Source: Cycas panzhihuaensis (taxonomy: Eukaryota > Cycadophyta). From it: DNA of 64,000 nucleotides. Numbering within the stretch: the stretch's first letter is position 1; every line of letters begins with the position of its first letter. The position numbers and the translations under genes were made by a program. Where the stretch lies: positions 180,985,741 through 181,049,740 of the forward strand of contig CM041465.1 of the NCBI GenBank assembly GCA_023213395.1. Reading direction: 5' to 3'. Under the pieces are notes generated by a model. It was not told the origin of the DNA, ran no database searches, and saw only the letters and a program-made list of their open reading frames with translations. Of this stretch, positions 1 through 11,174 are shown piece after piece.

Positions 1-412
1 AGGGTCAAATGGACCTTCATGCATTTTTACTCATATGAGAGCCCAAAAGGACACATGTCCAATATGCAAGGCATGTATCTTGGATGTTTGACACTTGTCA
101 AACATCCAAGGCCTTAGGTCTCTCATCTCACTCTATATAATGAGACCTCTTCTCATTGTCTTATAAGAGAGTTGGAGCTGTATTGTTATGCTGTCAGTTT
201 GTTAATCAAACTAGTTATTCTTTGGAGGTTGGACGAATTCCAAATCCACATATTTGGTACCATTTTCTCTTGCTCCTTCATTTATGTTTTGTCTCTTTGC
301 TTTCTCTTTACCTTGAGAATATTATACTTGCTAGTGTTTTATGCTTCTAAAACTAGAGTGATCCTAGTTTCTAGATCTAGGGACTATTGAGGCCATCTAG
401 CCTCTTTTCACA
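1..412 (+). repeat. 3' part of a Copia LTR, same family as element A
   Basis: Most of this stretch matches the reverse complement of the two LTRs of element A (37952-38496 and 45050-45593); shared blocks include GGACACATGTCC and GAATTCCA. This copy is therefore in plus orientation and its 5' part lies outside the window. It ends in CA at about 412 and abuts Gypsy integrase sequence, so it is the right end of an insertion into element E. The last ~100 bases align poorly to the family, so the exact end is uncertain. Whether it is a solo LTR or the 3' LTR of a full element cannot be told from here. Confidence 0.75.
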
Positions 413-880
413 GGCTAGTGCCAATTGATTTGAACAACTCCTTCGAAAAGTAACTTGTGAATTTGAGGTCCCTATCGCTGACAATAAATTTTGGAAAGCC
501 ATGTAGCCTATGAATTTCTTTCATATACAATTATGCTATTTGGCTTGCTTTTGCTCCCATCTAAATTCCCCTAAAATGGGTGTGTTTGGTTAATGTGTCT
601 ACTTCTACAAAAATTGTGTCTCCTCCTTTTGAACGTGGAAGACCTGTGATAAAATCCATAAAACTTTCTTCCCATTTTTAATGGGGGATGGGAAGGGGTT
701 GTAGCAACCCAGGGGGTCCTTATAGATTCAATCTTATTCCTTTGACAAGTATCACATTCTGATACAAAGTGGAGGACGTCAATTTTCAATCCTTTCCAGT
801 AAAATTAGCTTCAAAACCTCCTATAAGTCTTATCCATCCCTAAATGTCTTGAAACTGGAGTCGAGTGAGCTTCTTGAAGG
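413..880 (-). pseudogene. Gypsy E integrase, zinc-binding domain and start of core
   Basis: The minus strand encodes the second half of the HHCC zinc domain (CDTCQRNK), then, with frameshifts, core-domain remnants ending in a run similar to [10 protein letters not shown]. That corresponds to the region before the conserved HPQSDGQTE segment of Gypsy integrases. The reading frame is broken several times, and the rest of the core is lost to the Copia LTR at 1-412. In an active element the enzyme inserts the DNA copy into the genome. Confidence 0.75.
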
Positions 881-1618
881 AGTACTTCCTTTAGTTTGCT
901 TGTCTTTGGAACAAATATTTTTCCTTTCCTTAGAATTAATCCTCCTTGTTCTGTAAATTGTTCTTCTTTTACTTCTTTGATCTTTTGTTTTATTTCTTAT
1001 GGTGTCTTGTCATCTTCATATTCCTTTGCTAACTCTATCCTCTATTTTAGAGTTGTTATTGGCGTTGAATTGGCTAAAACTTCAATCTTTTCTTCCTCCA
1101 GTAGTCTAGATAGAGCATCTTCTATCACATTTTCTTTCCCCTTTTTGTATTCTATGGTGAAGTCGAAGGTTTGCAATTTGTTGACCCACTTTTGATACTC
1201 ATCGGATAATGCCTTTTGATTTAGAAAGTACTTCAAGCTATCATGATCAGTTCTGACCACAAATCTGCTCCCTAATAGATATTACCTCCATTGGTGTATT
1301 GTGTGCATAATGGCCAACATCTCTTTGTTATATATTGGTTTTATTTTTTTCACTATTATCTAGCTTTTGACTTTCATAAGCTATAGGCCTTCCTCCTTGT
1401 AACAAAACTACTCCAATTCTGAAACCTAAAGCATCACATTCTAGTGTGAATGGTTGAGTGAAGTCTTATAAGGCCAATACTAGAGTTATGATCATTGCTT
1501 GTTTTAATTCTTGAAATGATTCTTCTGCTCCTGAATTGCATCTGAACGCATCCTTTTTGGTCAGGTCTGTTAGTGGCAATGCTATGTGTGGATAACCTTT
1601 TATTAATTTTCTCAGTCC
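881..1618 (-). pseudogene. Gypsy E RNase H and end of reverse transcriptase
   Basis: At 1042-1260 the minus strand reads VRTDHDSLKYFLNQK followed by the tether typical of Ty3/Gypsy RNase H, ending in ENVIEDALSRL. Upstream, at 1466-1618, lies the RT end (KGYPHIALPLTDLTKKDAF). RNase H removes the RNA template after first-strand synthesis. Intervening frames contain stops. The piece is separated from the preceding RT segment (1854-2100) by a foreign insert. Confidence 0.8.
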
Positions 1619-1853
1619 AGTCTTTGAATGCAAGTTGTACCCGTGGCCTCGAATGAGGGCACATCTACTTGGGTGTCGCACTCAATCATTGCCTGTGTGC
1701 GGGAGATGGAGGGGAGTTGGCTATCCATATCCCTTGTGGCACCATCGGCTTAAGCATATTATATTCCTCTTATTGGGTATCAACGAGCAATGGTTTGATC
1801 GCCTTAGCCAATCGATACATGCACCGTAAGTGCACGGCACATGGGGAATGTCC
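1619..1853. other. ~231-bp unidentified insert inside Gypsy E pol
   Basis: Gypsy RT sequence runs continuously up to the conserved VRSFLG-like position at 1854 and resumes at 1618 with LRKLIKGY. The intervening DNA has no retroelement similarity and looks more GC-rich than its surroundings. It is bounded by the 4-base repeat GTCC (1615-1618 and 1850-1853), a possible short target duplication. On the minus strand it contains TGGCTAAGGCG, which fits the Pol III box A consensus, but I see no convincing box B or poly-A tail. It could be a SINE, a MITE or filler DNA. Both strands are open for tens of codons, but I recognise no protein. Confidence 0.5.
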
Positions 1854-2260
1854 TACTACATCTAAAAGACTTCTTACTTCTATGACATTCTTCGGAGTTG
1901 GCCAGTTTACAATTTCTTGGATCTTATTTGGATCAATTTTGATTCCTTTGCCTATAATAATATGGCCTAAGTACTTTAATTCCTCTTTTGTGAAAGAACA
2001 CTTTTTCTTATTTACGAATACTTGCGCTTTCTCAAGTATGACTAGAACTACTTTTATACGCTCTAAATGTTCTTCCCTTGGAATAGCAGTGCTTGTGTGA
2101 TCTTTTTAATTTCCTTCCTGAGATGATAAGGATGTCTATATGGGGGAATATTAACTGGTACTATTCCCAGAAAAAGATCTATTACGTGTTCCATCTCCCT
2201 TTTCGGTAATAGTCCTTGGGGTTCCTCAAAAACTCTCTGATGTTCTTCTAAGATTGCCTA
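1854..2260 (-). pseudogene. Gypsy E reverse transcriptase with catalytic core deleted
   Basis: The N-terminal RT motif (VNIPPYRHPYHLRKEI) is at about 2118-2180. It jumps directly to the thumb/connection segment (EEHLERIKVVL, then NKKKCSFTKEELKYLGH, then WPTPKNVIEVRS) at 1860-2100. The intervening palm with the YxDD catalytic motif, roughly 130 codons in relatives, is missing. This is a real deletion inside the element, not an interrupting insert. Without the palm no polymerase activity is possible. Confidence 0.75.
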
Positions 2261-2760
2261 AATCTCTAAAGGAATGTCATCTATTTCTACTTTATAACAC
2301 GACATTATGTATGCTTGCGTATTCTTCTTTAGAATTTGCTCTATCTTATAAGACGATACTAGTTGTACTAGAGGTGTGGTTGGGGCTTGTAGTCGATATT
2401 TGTGTCCTTTTTGTTGGAAACACATAAATCTTATCATATAGTTGGTAACAATGTTTCCCAACATTTGTAGCTATTGAATCCCTAGAACTACATCCACTCT
2501 GCCTATGGGCATGGCAAACATACAAGTTGTGACCCTATAATCATTGATCTAGAGAGTTGTGTCTTTGCAATATCCTCCACATGGCATTGTTCTCCCATTT
2601 TCTATTGACACCAGGAATGTATTGAGGGGTTTCACTTGTAATCCCAATTTTTTTTCTAATACCTTGTTTATAAAAGTGAGTGTACTCCCATTGTTAACCA
2701 AAATTGATACTGGTGTTCCCTTGATTTGTCCTTGGAATCTTAGGGTTTGTGGGGATACCT
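2261..2760 (-). pseudogene. Gypsy E aspartic protease and linker
   Basis: The minus strand shows the retropepsin pattern VNNGSTLTFINK, where relatives have D-S-G at the active site (compare VDSGSTHNFI in element D), so the catalytic Asp has become Asn. Downstream are the flap-like AMPIGRVDVVLGIQ and MLGNIVTNYMIRFMCFQQKG segments, which match D almost word for word. The enzyme would cut the Gag-Pol polyprotein. Internal stops interrupt it. Confidence 0.8.
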
Positions 2761-3917
2761 ATTACCCCGTAATAGCCTACAGTAAGATTTGGAAATTTCA
2801 TATATCCACTTCCAAAAGTTCATCTTCCTCCCTTTCTATGCTTTGGTCTTGCTCTACTTATTTCTCTACTTCTTCTGGTATTTTTGCATCCTCATTATTA
2901 ATCATAAAAACCTTCTTTGGCAGGCACTAGTGTTCCTTATTTCATTTTTCTCCACACTTAAAGCATGTCCCTTTTCTTATATGCTTCTCTTTTATTGTTC
3001 TTGAGCTTTCTCCTGTATTTCTTATAGCTAATAAAGGATCTACTTTTGTTTCTGATTTTGCCCAATTAGGATTCTAGGTCTGATATAGTGGTGGCTCATA
3101 TCTCCTTGTATATGTTGGTCTATTGTCTTTGAGTTCTGCCTCCACATTTCTTGCTATCTAAATTGCTACTTGGAGTTGTGGTGGATCTATTGCTTTAACT
3201 GTAAATTTGATCTGATTTTTCAATCCACTGATATAAGTCTTCAGTAAATATTCCTGCAATATTTTTTGTAAGACCATATATTGTAACCTTTAAAATTGTT
3301 CCATATATTCTTGGATTGTTCTTTATTTGATGTAATCATGTTAATTAAGCAAAGTAATCCATGTTCCAAGAATTGCCATATTGCTCTACTAATCTTCCTC
3401 TTAGATTCTCCCAAGTATGTTGTATTAGTAAGTTTATCTTTTGTCATCAATAGTACCACCTTAATGCCCTTCCGTTTAAGTGCAAGGATGCCATTTCCAT
3501 CTTTTCCTTAGCTATTGAGTTATAGACCCTGAAATAGTTCTCCATTTGTAAGATCCAATTTATGATATTCTTAGATACTTTAGGATCGAATTTTTACAAG
3601 GATAATCTTGCTCGTTTCCATCTATTATCCATGTTGGAGATTCTCCTTGATAAACTCATCCATCAAATATATTCCCTTAGTTTTCTTGATTGATCTAGGT
3701 ATCTATCTAATCTATTCCTGATGCATTGTTGTTATCCATTTCTCTACCTGATACATTCTGTGTTACTTGATCCGCTTTTGCTAGTAACTCCTGGATTAAG
3801 ATTATAATCTGCTTTTGCTAGTAACTCTTAGATTAAGATTGTTAAAGCCTTTATGCTCTGGTTTAATTCTGATGTGCCTTTAATTTTTTCCTCTGAGGTT
3901 CTGGATTGGGCAGCCAT
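2761..3917 (-). pseudogene. Gypsy E gag with decayed zinc knuckle
   Basis: Gag starts at an ATG at 3915-3917 (MAAQSRTSEEK) and runs left through a retrotransposon-gag-type helical region to a zinc knuckle near 2935-2985. The knuckle reads GTCFKCGEK, then a stop, then NKEH, stop, C: the CCHC spacing is recognisable but carries two nonsense codons. Gag would form the particle and bind the RNA. Copia F sits only ~26 bp upstream of this ATG. Confidence 0.75.
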
Positions 3918-3947
3918 CTTCTTGGGAATAAGGTTTTTCTCTAATCT

Positions 3948-4386
3948 TGTAAGAATAGGCACATGTACACAGTCATAACATCACAGAAACAATAGAGATA
4001 TAAATGAAAGAGACAATACACATGTACACAGGGTTGACAAGTGGAAAACCCCTTATGGGGAAGAAAAACCACCTCATAAGCTAGATTTTATTAATAAATA
4101 ACTGAAACCAATATACACAACAACCAACCCCTAAAATAACCTTTAGTCAGGTATTTGGATAGACCTCATAAATTCTTGGAACCAACTCCATGAATCTAGG
4201 AGATTAATAAATAGTATGGATGTTCATTGGAATACGGTTTTGCATTTTAATGACCATCTACAAATCAATTAAATTAAACATAAGTTTATAACATTACAAT
4301 CACTTAAATTATATTTAAGACATGTGACTAAATAATAACATTAAGAAACATAATGAAACATAAAGTTTACATTATATATTCTAACA
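3948..4386 (-). repeat. 3' LTR of Copia F
   Basis: 439 bp, TGTAAGAATA...TATTCTAACA; same length as its partner at 11175-11613. Preceded by TSD AATCT (3943-3947). Confidence 0.95.
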
Positions 4387-4397
4387 TCCCCCTTTAA
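4387..4397 (-). other. Polypurine tract of Copia F
   Basis: On the minus strand TTAAAGGGGGA lies directly before the 3' LTR, the usual plus-strand DNA primer site of LTR elements. Confidence 0.8.
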
Positions 4398-4449
4398 TGT
4401 AAACTTTAGTACTAGAGAGAAAAGAAGAGCTTCATCACGGTGATCCCCC

Positions 4450-5210
4450 TTTGATAGAGACTTCTTTTATCTACAATAAATCTCTGAGATTTAAAAACTT
4501 TGGTTCAGTTAATGACTCTGTAAGAATGTTAGTAGTCTATAAATCTGTGGGACAATAAGACAAATAAACAAGATTATTAGTAACTAAATTGCGAATAAAA
4601 TGTTGATGTAATTCAATATATTTAGTTCTAAACTGAGAAACAGGATTAGTAGCAATAGCAATTACACCTTGATTATCAACTTTAATTTCAATTAAAGAGT
4701 TTAGAGTCAAACCAATTTCATTTAGTAGTGATTTTAGCCAAAGTATTTTTTTACCAACTTCAACTAATGCTCGATATTCGGCTTCAGTTGTTGATAACGC
4801 TAGTACCTGCATTTTTTTGCTAGACCAAGTAATAGGTGAGGAATCAATAAAAAATACATAACCTGAAGTAGATTTACGATCATTTGAATCACCTGCCTAA
4901 TCGGAATCAGTATATCTAGTTAACATTAGTGGTTTATTATAAAAGTTATAAGTTAAACCATAAAACACAGTATTCTTTAGATAGCGTAAGATGCGTTTAG
5001 TAGCTTTCCAGTGAGATTCATGTAGTTGTTGCATATAACGGGAGCATAAAGCAACAGCATAAGAAATATCAGGGCAGGTGTGAGTAAGATAGATTAGACT
5101 ACCAATGAGTTGTCTATATAGAGTTAGATCACATAACGGAGTTGGACAATCAGTAGACAGTTTAACTCTTGATTGTAAAGGATTGGATACAAGTTTAGCA
5201 TTTTCCATGT
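4450..5210 (-). pseudogene. Copia F RNase H
   Basis: The segment begins with the RT-RH connection (QLIGSLIYLTHTCPDISYAV at 4897-5208) and continues through WKATKRILRYLKNT. The Ty1/Copia RNase H core is at 4537-4812 (LALSTTEAEYRALVE, then IKVDNQGVIAIATNPV, then LHQHFIRNLV). Key Asp/Glu positions of the family are visible. A stop separates the two blocks, near 4897. Confidence 0.85.
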
Positions 5211-5960
5211 TTAAACCGCTAAATTAAATCGAGAATATACTTAAGTTGAGATAGTGTTATATTTAATTGATTTTGATAAACTTGTAAACCTAAAAAGTAA
5301 TGTAATAGACCGAAATCGGTCATTTCAAATTTGTTCATTAAAGTTGATTTGAGATGATGAATTAATGATACAGTAATTATAATATCATCAACATAAAGCA
5401 TTAGAATAGTAAGATTTTCATTTTCACGTTTAAAATAAAGATTTGGATCACTAATACATCTAATGTATCCAATGTGGATTAAATAATCATTGACTTTGGT
5501 ATACCAAGCTCGATGAGCTTGTTTTAAACCGTAAATAGATTTTTTAAGTTTGCAGACTAAATTAAGATTTTCAATGAATTCAGGTGGCTGTGACATGTAG
5601 ATCTCTTCTTTGATATCACCATTTAAGAAAGTACTCTTAACATCCATTTGGTGAATTTCCCAACCAAACTTGGCTGCAAGAGCAATAATTGTCTTGATTG
5701 TATTCATCTTTACGACAGGGGTAAAGGTTTCATTATAGTCAATGCCATCTATTTGAGAAAATCCTTTTGCAACAAGGTGAGCTTTATATTTTTCCACTGC
5801 GCATGTTGAGTTATATTTAGTCTTATAAACCCATTTACAGTCGACGACATTTTTCCCAGATGGGAGAAGAACTAGATCCCAGGTTGAATTTTTAATTAAG
5901 ACAGCAAATTTAGTCTGCATAGCATCCTGTCATACAAGATTATTGCTAGCTTGTTTAAAA
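5211..5960 (-). pseudogene. Copia F reverse transcriptase
   Basis: A 233-codon open stretch (5219-5920) carries the whole Copia RT (RVT_2) core. The order is WVYKTKYNS, AHLVAKGFSQIDGIDYNETF, IHQMDVKSTFLNGDIKEEIY, SIYGLKQAHRAWY, LMLYVDDIIITVS with the catalytic YVDD intact, and LHYFLGLQV. It is among the best preserved coding blocks of the element. It would copy element RNA into DNA in the particle. Stops lie just outside on both sides. Confidence 0.9.
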
Positions 5961-7290
5961 GTTTTAGGATCATTATTTTCCATTATTTTTTCTATTAAGG
6001 TAAAATTAGCATGTAGTTTTTGTGCACGAGTGCGTCTAGTATCAGTAGGATTACCTACATCAGATCCAGCATCAGCAAGCGTTTTGGTTGCCTAAACAGG
6101 TTACTTGTGAGTAACTGTATCTGAGGTTGTAGGTTGATTTGATGTACTAGCTTGAAGGGAATGATCTGTTTTAGTGAATTCAGATAGAGTCTAATTTTAG
6201 ACTTGAGTTGATAAAGAATCTATAATTTCTAGATCAACTTGTTTATCAAAAGGGTCAACTAAATGAGTGTTGGTTAACAAATCTTCAACAGGAAGTTCTA
6301 CATAAGTAGATGTTGAAGTAGATCCTTCTTCATCAAATACTACATCACGCAAAATAGAAATGTTATGAATGACTGGATCTAAAAGTCTATAAGCTTTGCT
6401 TTCTTCGTTATAACCAACGAAGATGTATTTTTGACTTTTTTTATCTAACTTTTTACATTTTTCATGAGGAATATGTCCCCATGCGATACTGCCAAAGATT
6501 CGTAAATGTTGGACAAATGGTTTTCTTCCAGACCATTTTTATTCTGGAGTGATGTTTTGTAGACATTTACTGGGTAAATAATTTAATAAATAATTAGAGC
6601 AGTTAATTGCTTCTTCCCATAATTTTAAATCAAGATTCTTTACATGTAACATGCAACGAGTCATTTCAACAAGAGTACAGTTTTTGCGTTCAACAATACC
6701 GTTTTGTTGAGGCGTGTATACAACTGAATGTTGGAATTTAATTCCGTGTGATTTGCAGAAAGAGGTAAATTTTTTACTTAAATATTCCTTAGCATTATCA
6801 AATCAGAATATTTTGATTCTTGAATTTAATTGATTTTCAACTAAGGTTTTATATTCAACGAAAATGTCAAACACTTGACTGCATGTTTTGAGCATATAAA
6901 CCCAACATTTTCTTAAATAATCATCTATGAATGTAACGAAATAACGAGATCCTAAGTATGATGGTACATGAAAGGGTCCATATATGTCAGAGTGGACAAG
7001 TTCGAGTGGAGCAGTTGCTCTATATTGAGTTTTGTATGGAAATGGATCCATGTGTTGTTTGCCTGTCACACAGGCTTCACAAACACCATAAACAGTATTT
7101 AAGGGTGGTAAACCATAGACTATTTCATGCTTAATTAAATATTGCAGTTTGCCATAACTAGTATGGCCAAATCTTGCATGCCAAAGTTTGCTGACTAAGT
7201 CAGATTTGGCAATGAAGGCACTAAAAGATTTTGATTTATTATTTTGAAGACTGGTCAGACTATAGAGACCTGTGTTATGATCAATAGGTC
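5961..7290 (-). pseudogene. Copia F integrase and IN-RT linker
   Basis: The minus strand encodes the end of the zinc domain (VCEACVTGKQHMDPFP) and the core with LVHSDIYGPF (first Asp), FDNAKEYLSKKF (second Asp) and TPQQNGIVERKN (Glu), followed by the EESKAYRLLDP C-terminal region. One stop sits between the first two catalytic blocks near 6803 and another near 6540. The variable linker to RT occupies about 5961-6300. Confidence 0.85.
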
Positions 7291-7600
7291 CTAAAGCAAT
7301 ATGTTTGAATTTGTATAATAGATCCTTAATGACAAATTTATTTTTTCAGAATTCGACGATAAGGTCTTTCTGGCAGATTTGATAGACTGAAAATAGGTTT
7401 GGTAACAAACTAAGTACGTAAAAATGTCCTTGATTGAACCATCCTTTAGAGTAACATCACCAGATCCTTTGACTTTAAGTTGATTACCACTACCGAAAGA
7501 AATCTCTTCTTCAGAGTTCATTTCAGATTGATAAGTGGTTAAATTTTTCTAGTGTCCAATCATATGATAGGATACACCAGAGTCAAGGATCCATTATGGT
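7291..7600 (-). pseudogene. Copia F protease
   Basis: The motif ILDSGVSYHMIGH at about 7560-7600 is the Copia protease active site (DSG present). It is followed by a stop and then by EISFGSGNQLKVKGSGDV (7440-7521), the usual region with a G.G..V.G.G pattern. It is later frameshifted. Confidence 0.8.
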
Positions 7601-8670
7601 GGTTGATTTAAAGGAGCAACAAACGCAGAAGTTGTTACTGCTAAAAAATGATTATGAAATTGATGGTTTTGTGGTCATGATTGTGAATAGGATTGAGAAT
7701 GGGATTGTGGTTTATTTTGCAATCCCTTGGAAGCTTTCCATGCTTCCAAAGCTATTCAACTTCTACAGACATCAATAGTATGGCCTCTTTTATGACAGTA
7801 GGCACAACTAGTGTTCTGAGAAGAAGTTGCATTATTTCTATTAGAAACGAATTGATTAGAAGTATTCTAGTTTTTAGTTGGACCAGAATATTTAACATTA
7901 TTTTGTGAATTAGATAGTGAACCTCGATGAGGTTTCTAGAATTTTTGATTATTATGAAAATTGTTATTCTGTTGTTTGTTTTTAAATTGTGGCTTAGTTT
8001 TAGAAAACAAAGCCTGTGAATGATCTTTTATTGCACATATTTTAATTAACATTGTTTGATGTTCAATCAGCTGGTTTGTCAACTGATTGAATATGATAGG
8101 TGGATTGCCAACTTGTTGTCTAGCAGCTTGGTAAAGATTAAAGTGTTTTGGTAATTTGTTAACTGCAAGACGTACGAGCATGTCGTCGTCTCTAACATAC
8201 GTAGTTATTTTTTCTATATCACTTTCTTTGGTTTTAGATTTAATGCAGTTATCTAGATCTTTATTAATTGATTAAATTTTAGTTAAAAAATCCTCAACAT
8301 TTAAAAAGTTGTCAAAAGTCAGATTATACAATTGTTGTTCTAGGACAGCTACTTGATGTGTATCAACATTATCATATTTTTCTTCTAAGGTTTTCCAGAC
8401 AGTGGCTAAGTCATCTTTTTCAGAAAACTATCGATTGATTTCTGGTGAGAGTGAGTTTAATATGGTGCCTAATGCGGCATCTGAATTCATCAGATATACC
8501 ATAAGACTCTTAGTAGCATCTGCTTTTGGTTTTTAGAATTCACCTGTCACATATCGCCATACTTTTTGCTGTTTGAGCTTATGGGATATGTGATTCCTCA
8601 AGTCAGCATAGTTTGAGCTGGTTAATACTGGAATTGGAATGCAGGTGACTGTCCCTAGAATTAATGCCAT
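7601..8670 (-). pseudogene. Copia F gag with intact zinc knuckle
   Basis: Start at the ATG at 8668-8670 (MALILGTVTCIPIPVLT), 356 codons before the protease. The body resembles Copia gag of the UBN2 type (SNYADLRNHI, then WKTLEEKYDN, then LYNLTFDNF), followed by an Asn/Gln-rich tail. The zinc knuckle CAYCHKRGHTIDVC near 7757-7802 has correct CX2CX4HX4C spacing. At least four stops interrupt the frame. Confidence 0.85.
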
Positions 8671-10200
8671 ATTAGGAGTGTTGAGGTTTAATTATAGATT
8701 GAAAAATTATGAAGGTGACTGAAAAAATAATTACCTAGTGAAAGTATTAATCTTATTAACAGATATAATTCACAAAGACATCTTAGTATGCATTAATTGA
8801 TTTGAAGATAAAAAGAATCATGTGTTTTTAAACATATGAATAAACAAACAACTTCTTAAAAATAATTTCTTAAGCAGTCATTTTTGAAAAATAGTTCTTT
8901 TTAGAAAAATAGTCCCCCTTAGAAAAAATAGTCCCCCTTTTTTAATAAATAAGTCCTTGTTTAATAAGCAATCCCCTTGATAAAAAGAAACGGTCTCCTT
9001 TCAAAAATAAAAAATCCCCTTTAAACAAATAAATAGTTTCCCTTTTTAAAAGAAGTATTTTACTTAAGAAAAAACTTTTTAACTAAAGTATTTAATTTCC
9101 CTTTTTATTTTTAAGAAATAGATATGTAATTTTAAAGATTATAAAAACTTTATAATGAGAAGTTAAAGTTTTTATAATAAAAAATGGTATAATTAAAAAC
9201 TATAGATTAAGTGTGAAAAGGAGGAAAAAAGTTAATTTACAAATCCATAATAAAGTGTTGGAGAGAAATAATAATAAATGTTAAAAAAGAGTATAATAAA
9301 TGGAATGGATTTGATTAGCTATAATAAGTAAAAGGTTAAATTTAATTTTCTTAAAATTAACTATGTTAATTTGAAATAATTTTTAACATTAAAATATAGT
9401 GATAAAAGGGTTAATTTTAATTATTAAAAAGTAATAAGAGGGTATTGATTTAATTAGAATCAAGGCATAATAGAAAAAGAAGCAGTTGTATTTGATTTAA
9501 ATTAAGTATACAATACGAAATTAAATCAAAAAATATAATAAGGAAAAAGAGGGGGGGGGTTGAGCTTATGTTTCATCAAAGAATGCTAAAAGAAAAAAGG
9601 GGAGGGGCTAATGTTTTATCATTAAAGTATTGTAGAGGAGAAGGGTTAATTTTAACATTAAAAAAAATAGTTAAGAATAAAATGTAAGGGAGGTTATTTG
9701 ATTTAATAAAAATGTGATTAAGGGGGGATTTGATTTGTTTAAATAACAAAGTGATAAAAGAGGGGGTGTAATAAAGGGGGGGAGGTATCAAAAAATGTAA
9801 TAATTGAGGGGGGGTATGATTAAATTAAAATGTAATGGAGGAGGGAAGTAATTACTGAGGTCTTAGGTAGTTTATTAATTTGCAAATTTATAAAGATTAA
9901 GGGGGGGTCGATAAAGTTTATAATAAAGATTAAGGGGGGTGTTAAATTTTATTTAAATTAAAGTAATAAAGAGTGCGGTAGGCGTCTTTGGATAAAGAAA
10001 ATTGTGATAAAGGGGGTTTTAAATCCTAAAGTTTAATAATTAAGAAACTTTAGATTTAATTTAACATTTATATATATATAATATTATAAATTAAAAAAAG
10101 AATCGTGGACCCGATGAAAAATTAGATTTTAAAAAACAAAATGAAAACTGAATTCATTTGGGGTCCGAGGGGGGTTTAGGATTTTCGAACTCTACCTGGT
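8671..10200. other. Copia F leader: AT-rich DNA with a ladder of C-runs then G-runs
   Basis: No protein signal. From about 8900 to 9110 the plus strand carries repeated short C-runs (AGTCCCCCTT and variants). From about 9549 to 10170 it carries at least twelve runs of 5-9 G separated by 20-90 bases of A/T, for instance at 9551-9559, 9775-9783, 9807-9813 and 10157-10162. On the element's strand the G-runs are C-runs. The pattern looks like many decayed polypurine-tract-like units. Confidence 0.6.
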
Positions 10201-11162
10201 TTTTGCAATGGCAATGGCAGTTGTTGTGTTTGTGCAGGTCTGCGAGGAGATGGCGAAGATCTGAAGTGTTACAGTAATGGCAACGCATCTTTGTTGTTTG
10301 CAGGCTGGAGAGGAGATGAAGATGGAGACGGGTAGTCCAGATGGCATCCTGTTCTCATTCTTGAATGGCGGTGAGGGTTCTTTCTTTATAGGTTATCTTC
10401 GATGTTCGCAACAGGATGTAGAGGAGCTCACATGTCTTTCGACGGGTTTCCTCAGCAAAGGAGAGATTCACGCAGCGGCTTGTTCATTTTTTAGCGGACC
10501 TCGAATGCAGCCTTGTCGAACATTGCCTCAGATTTTGACTCCAAATAGCCTATTGGATTCAGTATGCTAGTCAATATCTGAACCAACCTCTACTGCTTGT
10601 GTTATATGGATAGTTCGAGGGGCACGCTCCTTGAGAGGGGACTGGACATGGATGCAAACGAGAGGGTCTCTGTGTTCTTTGATGGATGTGATGATGGAAG
10701 AAATTCATAAGCTTTCGTTATGTCACTGGAATGCACTGCATATGAGCACGCGCAAAGGAAGGATGCAACACATTCAAGGAATGGGAAGGCAATTCACTAG
10801 GGCTTTTTCAAAGAGAAACATATATGTGATACAGGAAGAGACTTTGAACCAGGGCTTTTTCATGTATTTTCTTTCTCAAATATGGGTTTGCCTGAAGGAC
10901 CTAAAAAAAACTGTATTTTTATATGAAATTTTGGCCAAAAAAGTCCCATAAACTGTAACTCTGTTTAATACAGTCCAGATATTATTGCAATCAGCGTGAG
11001 CCCAATTGAATATAGGCATATACTTTTTGTTGTTCCTCCTTTAGTTGCTGGTATTCTTGTAATATATGCCAATAGTATTCATTATTATGGTCAGTCTGCA
11101 TCTTGTGTACTTGCTCTGAATAATTTTTTCAACATGCCATGGAGATGTGTTCAGGCCTCCAG
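10201..11162. other. Copia F leader: GC-richer segment with antisense open frames of unknown origin
   Basis: This block is visibly richer in G/C than the DNA to its left. Two plus-strand frames, antisense to the element, start at 10277 (97 codons, MATHLCCLQAGEEMKMETGS) and 10631 (106 codons). I recognise neither protein and see no splice pattern I trust. The start shows an imperfect ~70-bp duplication, with GGCAATGGCAGTTG at 10205-10222 versus GTAATGGCAACGC further on. It may be captured genomic DNA or simply old leader sequence. Confidence 0.35.
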
Positions 11163-11174
11163 GCTCTGATACCA
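11163..11174 (-). other. Primer binding site of Copia F
   Basis: Minus-strand TGGTATCAGAGC, directly next to the 5' LTR, is complementary to the 3' end of initiator tRNA-Met. Confidence 0.92.

Noticed and set aside
1619-1853. Organelle DNA insertion
   Set aside because: The composition suggested it, but no plastid or mitochondrial gene could be recognised in any frame.
1635-2100. Plus-strand open frames of 64 and 143 codons
   Set aside because: The right part is antisense to readable Gypsy RT, and the left part lies in the small insert. No recognisable protein on the plus strand.
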